Below, in pieces: positions 45,901-58,110 of a stretch of 64,000 bases of DNA (the stretch's first letter is position 1; every line of letters begins with the position of its first letter). A model generated the notes under the pieces. That model was not told the DNA's origin. It saw only the letters and a program-made list of their open reading frames with translations, and made no database searches. Both the position numbers and the translations under genes were made by a program. The DNA is from Litoditis marina. Lineage: Eukaryota > Nematoda > Chromadorea > Rhabditida > Rhabditidae. The DNA is taken from assembly GCA_964036275.1 (NCBI GenBank), contig OZ038439.1, forward strand, positions 14,117,095 through 14,181,094, in the 5' to 3' direction.

Positions 45901-47439
45901 GCTTCTTGGCCTTTAGCTGAAAAAACGAAGTAGAGATGTAATATGAAGCTAGAATATGTTCTTAATACTTTAATTTTATCTTCAAACAAATTTAGGGAAC
46001 TTTGACGACTGCAGTGAATTATTGTATTGTATTATATTATTATTGTCCAAATTTTGAGAAAAATTAGTGTTATCAATGTACTCTTTGTTATGCATATTTC
46101 GCTGGTCTCCTACTGTCACATGTTTTATGTCATGTTAAACAGTTTACAGATTTTTCTGATAACCAAACTAACATACTGCGTACTTTATGGAATCTAGGTC
46201 AGAAAAGTATTTTACCATCGAAACTGCCGCTGATTTTGTATTTGATTGTTTTGGAGATGTCCCATTTTCCGTAATCTTTCCCAATTTCCGCCATTCTTTT
46301 GTCTCTGTTCGATTCATCTCCAACCAGTAGATCGAGTTGGTCCGGGTTAAGGTTCACGTCTCCCTGAATTTCAAATTAATGGAGTTTGTGGATTTCTAGG
46401 TTATCTAAATCAAAAAGTTGTATGTTTCACAAGAGTTTTGTGTTAAATAGCTCGATCGATCGATAGTTATAGCTTATTGATTACCTGGAAGAGGTACTCG
46501 CTGACTCCTTCTCTCTCATTGATAGCCGCAATACTTTCCTCCGGAGCTGGGTCATTTTCAGTCGATTTTGGTTGTTTTTCCTGAACATATAAAGTCTTGT
46601 GATAATAATGTACGGTTGAAGTTGTGACCTGTCACGAAAACTATGAACTTCAGATATATTTTTCAGTTGGCTCGTCAAACTCTAGCATGTGCCTGGTTTG
46701 GTATGTGTCTTGTTCATTGAAAGGGAAGAATACAACGTTACTCACAATGAGTTTCTGAGCTCTTTTGTTGTTTTTCGAATGGAGTGATCTCTGCATTTTC
46801 CGGTTCAGGTTTTTCAGTCCGGCCTTGATTTTGTCCATGTCTCCATCGGAATTTCCGCCCGACAACATGGCTCGGATCTGAAAAGTCGATAATTCATTTT
46901 CATCTCGAGAAATCAATACTTTGCCGAACTAGTCATGAATGAGTTGACATCAATTTGCTATTTTACTAGACCAGTGTAAAGCTGTTATAATGGTAGTGCT
47001 GTAGAAAGTTTCATTAGGTAGAAACAGGCTAAACAGCTCTGGCTCTGTTGAGTCAGCGGGTCCAAATTCACTCGAAGTTATAAAGTTTGTCAGTTTGAGA
47101 CGGAAAAACTGTTTATTCACTCTAAATCTGTATCATTCTCTAACTAGTGTCAGAGGATTCAGATTGATTGATTCATTCACATGTTATACGAAAAATATAG
47201 TAAAATGAATGACAGTAAAACACTAAAACACTCGAACGCGAGTTGAATTCAGTAAACTATAACTGTCTAACCAGAGTTTTCACTGTTCATTGTAAAACCG
47301 TATGATTTTCGTGATGAACTTAAAGGATTTAAATTCAGTAAACTATAACTGTCCAACCAACCTGCGCATCTCGTTCCTTGGAGAGTCTCCTGGCCTCAGC
47401 CAACATCACGAAAAGACACAAAACGAAGAGAAGTTTCAT
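42941..47439 (-). CDS. Astacin metalloprotease A (EGF-CUB)
   Basis: 487-aa secreted zinc protease, near-identical to A'. Exons: 47362-47439, 46746-46877, 46485-46580, 46216-46363, 45823-45916, 45549-45636, 45396-45463, 45235-45298, 45050-45113, 44505-44636, 44187-44289, 43952-44006, 43733-43825, 43270-43397, 42941-43061. Signal peptide MKLLFVLCLFVMLAEA; propeptide residues 27-102 (exons 2 and 3) are identical to those of A' at the protein level; FQGD 101-104; RDKR 122-125; HEIAHALGYVHE 218-229; SVMHY 271-275. EGF-like domain about 322-355 (CEHGG and WTGDRC), CUB domain to residue 487. AATAAA on the minus strand at 42922-42927. A TATA-like ATACAAAAGG lies about 30-40 nt upstream of the ATG; no TTTCAG acceptor is adjacent. 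Intron 9 carries a GC-rich insert that A' lacks. Confidence 0.95.
44690..45020. repeat. GC-rich CGCTGCGCGG-word insert in intron 9 of A
   Basis: About 330 bp present in A but missing from A', whose intron 9 is only 108 bp. CGCTGCGCGG-like words recur at least five times among GGCGGCGCGACCGCCGCG and GCGCGCAGCGCAC palindromes, in strong contrast to the AT-rich surroundings. An R3 end word (GCGGTCCCTTTAG) marks the left side. Confidence 0.7.
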
Positions 47440-49159
47440 TTCGAACATGCAGAAACATTTTCCGACCCTCCTTTTGTATCCAACATTCACATAAAAACAT
47501 CTGTGGTTCATTCATCGAATAAGCACATAAAATGAAATAAGTGGATTGACATTAAAATAGACAATACGACATACAGATAGAAAGAATGACATAAAGATAG
47601 AAAAAAGACATACAGATAGAAAGAATGACTAGATTTTCATAAAAATGTGAACAAAAAAATGTGCTGCATGTTGAAAAACCGGTCTCCAATATGCTTTGCC
47701 GAGACTGATTGTATCGAAGAATGAGTGACGTACAGAGAAGTGCATAATTTTGATTGTATTTGGTTCTTGCAACTCGTCGTATTTAAAAAATTCAGACCGA
47801 GAAGCAACGGAATCAAACTACAAATACATCTGCGACCTGCCTGGCTCTGAAGCAAGCGAGCCCTATATTCAAAAACAAACCGTCTTCAAGACCCCACCCT
47901 GGCTCTCTGCACGTATGATGTGTTTCTGTTTTTTATTTCAATATTTCAATGTTTATTCAACACATTCATGTACTCGACACATAGTACAAACATGAACTAA
48001 TGTACCACATGGTTTTCTCTCAACTTCTTGCCTTATGTGCTTTTTGAACGAGGGCGAGCCTTCAGAGCGCGAAGAAACAATGTTAGAGTTAACGTGAAGA
48101 TGAGGTTATGGTAATATGATTACTGTTTTTTTTATATCAAGTCCGAAAACAAGTCTTGCGGAATAGTGTGCAATACATGAAACGCTTGATGGTGCTGGTG
48201 TATTTCAGCATAGGCACTCTGTTACGATGTTGGCGTAATTATTTGTGAACGTTCAGTTTCAACCCCAGATTCAATATAAAACTCATAACTCATTCATCTT
48301 TGACACATTCGACATCTGAATGTCCCATGAGAATATTTTACATGAACATAGTACAAAATTTATTGCCGGTGACACCGTAAAATAACTAAAACAACAACCC
48401 GAACAAACACAGTTGATCATCACAGACTACAGAAAATCACGATATCAGAAACACTTCTGTGAAATTTGTGACAATCGCATTGGCACATCAATCAATATCA
48501 ATTCAACACTTTGCAATTTCAAGATTGTTATCTAAGCTTTTCTTGGAAACTTGGAAAAACGAAATGGAAAACAGCTTGAGATAGCTCCGCTTGAAGTTGA
48601 GACAAAAACAATTTCATAAAAATCAATAAAACTAAATAGAGACGTTTTGGAGTAACGTTGTAAATAATAGTACAAAGTACAGCTGCGGGCAACCTGTAAG
48701 TGACCTGTATGTTAAATAAAGGCGGTTTGAAACTTTAAATCACAGCTGTCAATCGATGTTTGGTAACCAAATAACTGGTAGTCAAAAACAAAAAAATAGT
48801 CTGTGGCCGTAGATTTTCAAAAACCCTAGGTTCGATCAAAAACACCACTATGTCACTTCTGCTAAGACTCGTCGCAACATCATTAATGATTTGAAACATC
48901 ATTAAAACTGGAAATACTGAATTATTGATCTGAATGCTGGATTAAAACATGATCTGATCTAGAGCTCTTTTCTGATAGGCGATTCATCTGCTTTACAAAA
49001 TTCAGTCGCAAGTACGTAACAATTACAGAGCGGTCCGGAAAAAGAGGGTTACTAAATTGACGATCAAAATGGTAAATCGAAATTAGAACCAACTCAGAGC
49101 TCGGAAAACTGTGAATACTGATATATTGATCGATTTAGTAGATTAAAACATGACTTGAT
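47440..49159. other. Intergenic region between hexosaminidase and astacin A
   Basis: It contains a short tandem repeat (GACATACAGATAGAAAGAAT, about 47565-47632, three imperfect units) and a duplicate of the hexosaminidase gene's last codons and 3' flank at about 48890-48975. No other exon or RNA was recognised. Confidence 0.55.
48890..48975 (-). pseudogene. Duplicated 3' end of the hexosaminidase gene
   Basis: It resembles 49095-49175 in direct orientation: GATTAAAACATGA, GATCTAGAGCTCTT and TCTGATA match the region around the real stop codon. On the minus strand it would read IRKEL-stop versus IREEL-stop. Too short to be functional. Confidence 0.55.
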
Positions 49160-52100
49160 CTAAAGCTCTTCTCTGATAATCTTGAAGTTCCTCTTTGGGT
49201 AGACGCGAATCTTTTCGAGTCTGTTCAACTCCTTGATCATCCTTCGCAGTTTGTCCGTCGTTGGGGCCATGGTGAGGAAGAGAAACTCGTCGACCGTGTT
49301 CTCGTGGAACAACTTCAACATCTCCGTTCTGGAAAAGAGTTTTTGTCAAATCTAAATTGCTTTTGAAATTCATCAGATAGACCTCGTGGCGGCTAGAAAA
49401 AGATTCGAAGGATTCCTACATCATCGTACAAACATGCGCTTCTGTTTTCTAGCCGCGCTTTCTACAAAACAAGAAAGACTTGAACTTTCCAGTGAAATTA
49501 ATTTCCATATTCTCGTTCTAACTTCGCAAGACGTTCATTGATTCAAAAAACCATTAGAGCTACAGTTTAATTTGTTCCAAGTTACATTTTTCACGGAAAG
49601 TTCTAGAGAAGATAGGACTTCGAAAAGGCGGAGAACACCAACCGGAGGTTTCTCTCCACTCGATCCACTTGATTGTGAAGTCCCTCGAGGAAGGGACGAA
49701 TTTGACTTAGGTACCTGCAACATAATGAACTTTTATGAAACTTCAAACTTTTTTTCAACTATTTTTAATACTTCAACCCGTTTTAGGACTTGTATATACT
49801 CCATCAGAAGACTTGTGGTCACACCCCGTCCCCAACTGAAAGTACCGCAACGTAATCAGTACCCGTCACAGACCAATGTTGAAATAGCAGAAGAAGCTTC
49901 AATACTACAACCAACTAGTAGTATGGTAGATCCATAATTCAATCTATTCTTGAACTAACCAAGGCTGACTGATGTTGTGTGTCTGACTGTAGGGCGCCAA
50001 CCATCCCATGATGTGGTGGTTCTTTCCGAGCTCGCTTTCCACATTCGCCATCGTCTGGCGAGCGTTGTTTTGGAACTGAGAGTACACGTTGTACCCTGAA
50101 AATAAGGTTTTGAAACAATTAAAATTGAAGTAAACCAATGAGTGAATTATACATTTACAGGTTAATGAATCACATTGAAGGATTCAAACTAATTTCTCTA
50201 TTAGTATGTGATAACGCACTTGAAATACGGGTTGGGAATTGTTATGCAAACGTCAACGTGGTACAGTATTTTGATTTAAAATTATTCGAAAATGAACACT
50301 GATGAACAAATCGGCAAAATATATGTGGTTTTCAATACTCACAACGTTTCTCTCACGTTTCTCTCTAGAGAATTCGACAACATCACGTGATATTAATTCT
50401 CACATGTTACTAACCTGGGAAAGTGCAATGAGAGTCGACCAGGTTCAGCCCTGCCACTGTGAAACTACTACATCCAAGGATCTTGGCCGCTTGGTCACGA
50501 ATAGCTCGTTGATCCTGAAAGTTTCAACTTTTGAAATTTTTTCGTAGAGCAATTCTGACTGAAATATTGAACTTACTGAAATCGTTTTGGCAGTTTAAAC
50601 TCAGACTTTAATCCACACTCAACAAGTATGATGACTTCTTCGTTGTTGTTCTAGTTCCACTCTGAGAGATTCTCAGATTTTTTATACAAGAAAAGTCTAC
50701 AAGCAACGCACCCAGTTCATTGTTACGTAAACAACAAAGACAGTTCTGATTAAACTACACCCCTGTTGCTATATTTATTTCAAATTTCAAGCTATATTTC
50801 AAACTACAAACCTGATTCTCTCCAGCCAAGGCTATTTGTATGTTCAGAACCATTGATGCCGTTCCCATGGGAAGAATCTCACAGAGTCCGGCCAAGTGAT
50901 CATATCTGAAAAAAACATTATCAAGTAAATACAAACAAATAAACAATACAATTTTTTTAAAGCATTTGCGGTTAAAAAACCAGTAGGGAAACGCACCGCT
51001 GCCATCCAGTGATGATGATTCCTCCGAACTTCTTGAACTTGCGCGATTGAGCCTGAACTGAGAAGGATGAAACTCAGTTAATGACATGAAAGAGCAGAAA
51101 TGTAAAAAAACCGAGACTCAACATGAGCTGCATGTAAACGTTGCGCGATCGGTTCTTGTTCATAATCTTTACTACACGTAGACAGCTCCGCAATCGACAA
51201 TCCGGAAGCAAAACAAGTCACTCGGACTTTCAAAAATAGCGATATTTGCGAACACAACGCTGAGTTTTTAATGAATACCCAGACGTCAATTAAAAGTGCG
51301 AGTCGAACTGAGAACCCACTGGAAAAAAATCCATAAATCAATAATTTCTTACCGTTTTGGTGCTGATCCAGGCCCTATTGTTCGTCTCGTAATGTCTGAT
51401 GTCGATGTACATAACTGAGGGGAAATTGGCTCCCTTGAAGGCGGACGAAGCCCAGATCATGGGGAAATTCTCGGCCAGAGAGGAGAAAGACCAGTCTAAA
51501 CAAGGATGGTTACAATAGTCGAGTAAACATTAGAATGTGTTGCAATCAATTTTCAATTATTGACCAGATCAATGGAAAATAAGCCGAAAATTACTAATCT
51601 TGAACACATAGTTATTAAAAAAACGGTCTTCTAACAATAGATAACAACATTTGGGAGTTAGAAACGCAGGATGAAATGAAGATGCTGAAATGTTCTAGCA
51701 CGAACAACCTCAACCTTTGAACTAGACCCGAAAAGAAGCAAAACTATTATCACATCAATTGACCTGTTTTTGGGACAGTCATAAAATAGTGCGCAACGAG
51801 AGAGACGCAGGATGGATACAAATTTCCGGGATGTTGTTGAAAACCAACCGTTCATTGTTACAATATTCTCTGAATAGTCCCAGACAACCGGCTGTACCAG
51901 CTCTCCCAGCTGGAGGCTCTTGATCAGACGACCCTCGAAGTCCTTCAACATGTCGTGCCACGCCAGAACACTGAAAATGATGTTTATGAAGTGTAAAAGA
52001 ATAAAATTTCACGACTTTTATTGAAGCTGAAAGTGTTAAAGAAGGACGATTATGTGGACTGATCCCGTGCCAAAGGTCCTTTAAACTGCAATCGAAAAAG

Positions 52101-55100
52101 GTATTGCAGTTTGAAGGACTAAACCGTTGCGATCGGACCAAATAATCGTCCTTTTTTAAAGTGATAATTTGTTCAAAATGTTGCGCGAAACTATAAAAAC
52201 AAGCGTTACGACACCTGTGATGCACCAAAATTTTCGTTCAAAGCTGAAAGATCTAGCTGAAACCTATGTAAGCTGTTACTCTGACTCATACCAATAATTT
52301 TAATTATACCAAAACAATTATATTTCTCCAATGTACTGTAAATTATGCTTTGTAGTTTGCTCACGTTGTGCCATCTCCGGTCAGTTCCTTAACATAGGTG
52401 GCAATGTTCTTCAAATGTGTCAGGGCCAAAAGCTGTTTTCCGCCGTCCTGTCCATGAGTATTGATCCACGCGACTGACTTCTCACAGACACCAAACTACA
52501 AAACAAAGATGATGGAAACTATGAAAACACATTGAATTTTTCCACATATAATTCTCCGTAGAGAAAGTAGAGATTTTCATTCATCAGAAGGCATGCTATC
52601 GCTCCAATTGAAAACATCTATCTTGTTTACAAGATAATACATGAAGCAAGGAGGCTTTTGGACTAGAATGATTCCGGATGGGTTTCGCCCTTTTCAAAGT
52701 AAGTATCGTCTTTTTTGTGTTTGTACTTTAGTGCCATTGTTTTTGAATAAAATCCGTGAATTATGGGTGTATCGTGCTCAAACTACAACTTTGATATGAT
52801 CAACCCGTATGAATATCCTTTACTCCGATAAAGTACCTGGAAGGCTTCATCGGCTCCAATATGGAAGAAGGGTATCCCGAACTCCTTGTGCACATCTATC
52901 ACCTGTCGAATGGCGTCTTTCACGATAGCTACAGCCTCTTCGTCGCCCAGACATAAAACCTGGAAAAAACACATTTTTCTAAGTTATATTGGAATATCGA
53001 AAATATCTGAACAGTAAAGATGAATACCTCAAAATTTGTGACATGTTACAACTACTAGTAAGCAGAACTCATCTTTTTAAAACTCACTCTAGCGGTTATG
53101 TTTACGAAGAGCAACTACTCTCAAATTCAAGAATAAAACTGTTGTTCAATACAACTTAAACTATGATTCGAACTTTGACTATTCAGATTATCGCAACATT
53201 TAACGTATGAAACACCGATTACCTGCGGGTACATGTCGTTTTCTCTGAACTTCCGGAACTCCTCATACTTCAGGAACCATTCGAGGTGACCAAATGTCTG
53301 CACCAAGGGAATCACGTCAAGACCGAGTGATCTGAACAACAAAACACATATCTAGTTCAACTTATTTGCTCAAACGTTTCGTACCGAAACCAATCACTCG
53401 ATATCCAGAGATAAATGCAAAACTGCTAGCAAGACCGTGATTTCAAAATTGGAAAAAAACTTTTTCAAAATTAGGACCAGAAGTTATGTGGAACTCCTAC
53501 ACGCCCAGATTTTCCGCTCTTTTTCAAAGATTCGAAACCAAGAAATCATCCGAAGCGTCTTCAATCACATGTCCGATGCTTATCAATTTTCCGAACTTGT
53601 AGAAATTGTACCTGGCCTCCTTCAGTATCGTCCTGACATCTTCCAAGGAATAAGCGTCGGTGCTGCGGACCATTTCCAATTTTCCAGTCCACGGGAAAGT
53701 GTCCTCCCACTCGAGAAGAATTCCTTGAAACCAGTGATGATTGAAAATCGTTAACATTGGTGACTCCCTGGATATCCTCCTTGGTTGAACTAGTCAACTT
53801 GAAAATATCGCATTTGATAATAACAGAGAGAAGGAACAGTAACACGTGTCGCGGTTGGTAACCATCATAATATGCAATCAGAATTAATGAATATGAACAT
53901 CATGAATTCATAATATGAATTCATCATAATAATATCATAGAAGAGACAAGCGAGAAAAACAGTTACACTTATCGGTGGACCCGCATTGAGTTGCTTAGAG
54001 AAGGACGATTACGTGGACCAATCTTGTGTTAACGGTCCTTTAAACTGCAATTGAAAAATGTGTTGCAGTTTAAAGGACTGAACCGTTGCGATTGGACCAC
54101 ATAATCGTCCTTCTTTAAATACACACCTGTGGCTCCTGCCTTCGAAATCAAGCGCAGCAGGTCCAAGAAGTACGGCACTTTCGGCGGGGCGCCCTTCAGA
54201 TCCAAATGAACGATCACGTTCTCGTAGAATTCTTTCTGAATAAGGGGTGGATCAAACGAGTTCTTATTTTTCTCATCCAGTTTCTCCTATCGCTAAGTTG
54301 TTTAGATTGAGCTTACAGTGTATTCAAATTGTCGTTTTTGTATTTCAAGTAATAGTGTTTTTCGTTGAGCACTACCTCTTCGTGCATTCAATGAATGGGT
54401 AAATGTTCACTCGGATATATAACACTCAGATGCAGGCAGGTTGCCATGGATTTTACCATCTAGTTTATTGTTATTGTTAGCACTACTGGCTGGGTATGAC
54501 TATAATCAACGTTTCGGAAAGAAAAGAGTGGAAGCACACACTTTACGAAAAAAAAAAAACATCTCAACCTATCAGACACCTATTGACTATTGAGAAAGAT
54601 CAAAGAACTATCACTCACCGATCTGTCTTTCTTGGCGACAGCCGATACTACGTTGGCCTGGGTTGCTCGCAACACTGGTTTCACTTCCTGAGGCTTGTTG
54701 TCAAATATCTGAAAACAGAAAACTTGACACTTGCAAAAAAGCGTAGTCATTTTCATTGAAGATTCACTACGTTTTGATCGAATCATGGCAAGCGATGAAC
54801 TCGATTGTCATCGAAAACGACATGAAATAAGAAACTGGGTTAAACGAAAAAACCAACAGACTCTAGAACAAGTAAGTTCGAGATGTTCTTACTGTTATGT
54901 CAGTTTTTTGCACACATTTCTATATGCGCATCTCACAACTTTTCTGAAGTTTCTTGTACCGTAGTCTGTTCTGTTGCCTGAATGCGCAATATTGACGCAA
55001 GAAAAACAAAGTTAGGAAAATATTATAAGACTTCTCTAAATACCTGATTGAGTCCGTGTGCCTGAGGCGGTGGCTGCACCTTCTTCACATCCTCTTCGTC

Positions 55101-55556
55101 TCGTTCTGTTCTCCGAATACTCTCGATGTTGTTCTGCTGCTGAGCTACTGCCTGCAAAAAATAAATTTGTTGCTAATACAAGACGTTTTCGTTTGTTTTT
55201 AACAACAAAAGTTGACAAAAGTAAAATTTTGTTCATGGGGAATATTTTCAGTTATTCAACTCTACGGCGAAGGTTTCCTACCGGGTCAACTCACAAAATA
55301 CTATAGGACTATTCTAAAATGGGTAAGGTTTTTTTTTAATTTGGTGTTAAGTACGTAATCTATTGAAATCTACGATATTTCATATTTGGCGGTTCAATCA
55401 CACCACAAAACCAACCTCTTCATTTGGCAGCTGGTGGTTCGCTCCTCTCGGATGGGAAGTGCCTATTTGAACGAAAAAGACGACCAGAGATAAAACTATG
55501 ATTGTTTTGAACAAGAGTCCGGGACCTTTTCGACGAATGTAGCGCACACACCACAT
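49160..55556 (-). CDS. Beta-N-acetylhexosaminidase, GH20, hexosaminidase D-like, type II membrane
   Basis: Predicted glycan-trimming GH20 exo-hexosaminidase, 604 aa. Sixteen exons: 55416-55556, 55044-55151, 54619-54708, 54127-54235, 53612-53723, 53223-53331, 52837-52959, 52365-52495, 51849-51970, 51353-51495, 50997-51052, 50812-50905, 50415-50514, 49960-50095, 49643-49714, 49160-49328; all phases agree. A short basic N-terminus (CVRYIRRK) precedes one membrane segment (about 15-32), so a lumenal Golgi/secretory location is likely; residues 48-113 form a low-complexity linker. The GH20 barrel starts at VIVHLDLKGAPPKVPYFLDL, includes VIPLVQTFGH, and has the catalytic Asp-Glu pair D260-E261 in HIGADEAF. 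Architecture resembles C. elegans HEX-2 to HEX-5 and vertebrate HEXD. Substrate preference (GlcNAc or GalNAc) cannot be read from sequence. Exon 15 uses a GTTGGT donor. Confidence 0.95.
51655..51835. mobile_element. Hairpin MITE R1, degenerate copy in intron 9 of the hexosaminidase
   Basis: ACGCAGGATGAAATGAAG near 51665 and GAGACGCAGGATGGAT near 51800 are R1 arm words, but the central palindrome is lost and the arms are rearranged. Confidence 0.45.
52040..52157. mobile_element. AAGGACGATTA hairpin element, copy in intron 8 of hexosaminidase
   Basis: An inverted repeat of about 118 bp: outer ends GAAGGACGATTATGTGG and AATAATCGTCCTTTTTT, inner arms TCCTTTAAACTGCAA and TTGCAGTTTGAAGGA. A second copy is at 54000-54117. 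Confidence 0.8.
54000..54117. mobile_element. AAGGACGATTA hairpin element, copy in intron 4 of hexosaminidase
   Basis: Same structure and orientation as 52040-52157, with better-matched arms (GGTCCTTTAAACTGCAA and TTGCAGTTTAAAGGAC). It ends 9 nt before the start of the intron's donor, so the fold could lie next to the splice site. Confidence 0.8.
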
Positions 55557-55571
55557 TCCCTCACGGGGAAC

Positions 55572-55577
55572 CTGAAA
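55572..55577 (-). promoter_or_regulatory. Candidate spliced-leader acceptor (TTTCAG)
   Basis: TTTCAG lies 15 nt upstream of the chosen ATG. An in-frame ATG also exists just upstream of this site (MFQVPREGMW...), but it would be removed if the acceptor is used, which is why the downstream Met is preferred. Confidence 0.55.
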
Positions 55578-56465
55578 CATGTAAATGAACATATGATTTT
55601 TAATACGTAAAACATAATCCCCGCGCCCAGGCCACGTACGTGGTAAAAACAGAGGTAAACGAGATGCGAAAAAAGTACAACGTATTATGTATAACGTATT
55701 GAAAGACTTCAGTTCTGAGACGAAATTATTAAATGAAGCAACATTCTAGAAACATTGAACTAAATGGTGAAACTGAGCATTGCAGAAGCATGAGAAAAAG
55801 AGAGAGTACTGAGAAATCTTACACTAGGCGCGCCAGCAATCTCTAGCTGCCAAGAAGTTCCACTTATTTCATAGGTGAAACGTGCGTGAGGTACGTGTGA
55901 CCAATACAAATGTGATATAGGCGTGATTAAGTGAGCATGACTTTAACGCTTTTCAAGTGAATTGCGACGGCGTCCGGTGCATGAACATAAAACCCAAGCT
56001 AACGTTAAACTCTACCTTCCATTGTACACGCATGGGTTATGGTGGCTGAACGAAATGACGAAAATTAACGAGAGTTGTCAGTTATTCACAAAATGTTGGC
56101 CGAAAACGTTGGTAGTAAATGATAAGATGGAAATTAGCGAAAAATTGTCGTTTTCACACAGAACTCAGTGATACGGAACAAATACAAAGTTTGTATTGTA
56201 TTGTAATGGTATGGTCAAAATGGATGGGACGTTCTAAAATTCTGCTGTTTTTCCCACGTTTCACGTGACTAGGAAGTATTTTTACCAAGAAATCTAATTA
56301 AGTAGTTCCGGTAAAAGGGCATCTGAGACAGATTGGATGTGCGCCTAACACGTAGTGAATCCGCACAATCGTTTCCATGGGAACAAATGAACTTCTGACC
56401 GAAGAGAGACAGGGAAATTGATAAGGGCACAGACACTACGAGATAAGTTTTTGGTTGGGGAAACT

Positions 56466-56637
56466 GAGTACGTATGATAGAAGATCCCAGCACCTTCATC
56501 TCATCCTGCGTCTCGTCAAACATACGCTATTTCTCTGCTCTTACATTCCATCGGGATGTAAGAGACAAGACACAGTGAGGCAGAGCGGGAAACGCAAGAT
56601 GGGATAAAGGTGCCGGGATGTTCTAGAATTTGTACTC
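56466..56637. mobile_element. Hairpin MITE R1, full copy
   Basis: Ends GAGTACGTATGATAGAAGAT and, from the right, GAGTACAAATTCTAGAACAT. The CCTGCGTCTCGTCAAACATA arm and TTACATTCCATCGGGATGTAA centre are recognisable. Confidence 0.8.
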
Positions 56638-56990
56638 TGAAGTAGAGCAATGTTAAGACACAAAAAAGACATGAAATGTAGTATACAACTTCACCGCCGT
56701 GAAAAGCAAATCTTTCACAATGAATCATGCTCACTCAATAAACAGTGAAAAAAATATAAGAAAACCTACTGAAAGAAGTTATCTGAGAGAAAGTTCCAGT
56801 CAAACGATACAAGAAAAAGATGCAAAAGGTAAGTTTCCGCCAATCAGACATGCGCATAAATTATGCAAATGTTTTACTACATCACAACGCTTTCTTCTTA
56901 GTTTGTTCTTTGAATGTTCTGCACCTATTGTAATTTTGTGAAAAACTTATATAAATTTAGAGTACCCAACTTGAAAAATAGAAATAACTT

Positions 56991-57124
56991 ATACTGTTAG
57001 TCAATTGCACAGTCACGTGAAACATGTTAAACACTGCGAAACTCCGTGACGTGCAATGACAAAGTGCACGGTGCCTCATTAGAATGCTAACTTTACGTGA
57101 ATATTCAATTGACTTCTAATATAA
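56991..57124 (+). repeat. Dispersed repeat R4, copy 3
   Basis: Matches 41-180 along nearly its whole length, starting ATACTGTTAGTCAATTGCAC. Confidence 0.75.
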
Positions 57125-57204
57125 TGGTAAGGTTACCCAAAACTTTCTGTAAACAACTTTTGTGCACCGAGGGCGCGCGTCATAAAAGGCAACCATTGAA
57201 ACAA

Positions 57205-57560
57205 AGCGGCGACCCGGACATAACATCTACAAAGGTCAGTGCACGGTATTGTTTGTACTCTTTTAGGATAACCTTCATTGTCGTCTATCTGCGGTATGTC
57301 ATTAACTAGTTGTAGTTTGATCAATAATCATCCAATTTCAACCGGAGACCCCACGAAATAGCAAACATCTATATAGTTTATGAACATAACTGAGATCACA
57401 ATTAGAAAAATAGGTGGCCAACCTATGGACACAGCTATAGTTTGAGATATGCGTGCACATCTGTGATTACCAATTACTAGAATACGGCGACCCGAACAAA
57501 ACATCTACAAAGGTCAGTCACGGCACTGTTTGTACTTCGCGGGGATAACCTGCATGGCCC
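57205..57560 (+). repeat. Direct repeat pair about 280 bp apart
   Basis: GCGACCCGGACATAACATCT at 57208 and GCGACCCGAACAAAACATCT at about 57487 begin roughly 65-bp segments that share ACAAAGGTCAGT, TTTGTACT and GGATAACC. Confidence 0.7.
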
Positions 57561-57599
57561 TTATTCTAGGTTATGGTTTATGTATTACTTGAAAATTGA

Positions 57600-58110
57600 G
57601 ATGTGTAACTACAAATAAAGAAGAACGAGACGACATTGTAGTTAGTCAGCCGTCTTTACTAGGAAATAATTCATGTCGAATATTACTACAAGTAAATGAA
57701 GAAGTAACTTCCAATTATAACTGGAGAGCAGTTGGATCAATGTACAAGCACAGCAGAAGGAGACGAGAATATTGATAGTCAGGCGGGTGAACCTTTCGGG
57801 AGCTCATCTACAGAAAGTTATCATAAATGAGGTGTAGTCCGAAAACACTATGAATTTTCCTTTATGCCAAAACAGCTGTGGGATCAAACTATAAACTCAG
57901 CAGAAAAAGCGGCATTGTTGTAGTCAGCCGGTGAGCCTTTATGGGAAAACCATACATGTAGGAGATGACTATGAATGTGTTGTAGATCTATGTACGTATT
58001 ATTAATTCTGAATTACAACTACAAAACAGCGGGATCAAACTATAAACACAGCAGAAAGAGCGGCATGGTTGTAGTCAACCGGGCGAACCTTCGGGAAAAC
58101 CATTCTATAA
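57600..58110 (+). repeat. Tandem repeat of about 150 bp, 3-4 units
   Basis: The marker CAGCAGAAAGAGCGGCAT-like text followed by TAGTCAGCCGG and GGGAAAACCAT recurs near 57747, 57897 and 58047, with an eroded unit near 57610. ATCAAACTATAAACTCAGCA precedes the marker in the later units. Confidence 0.7.
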
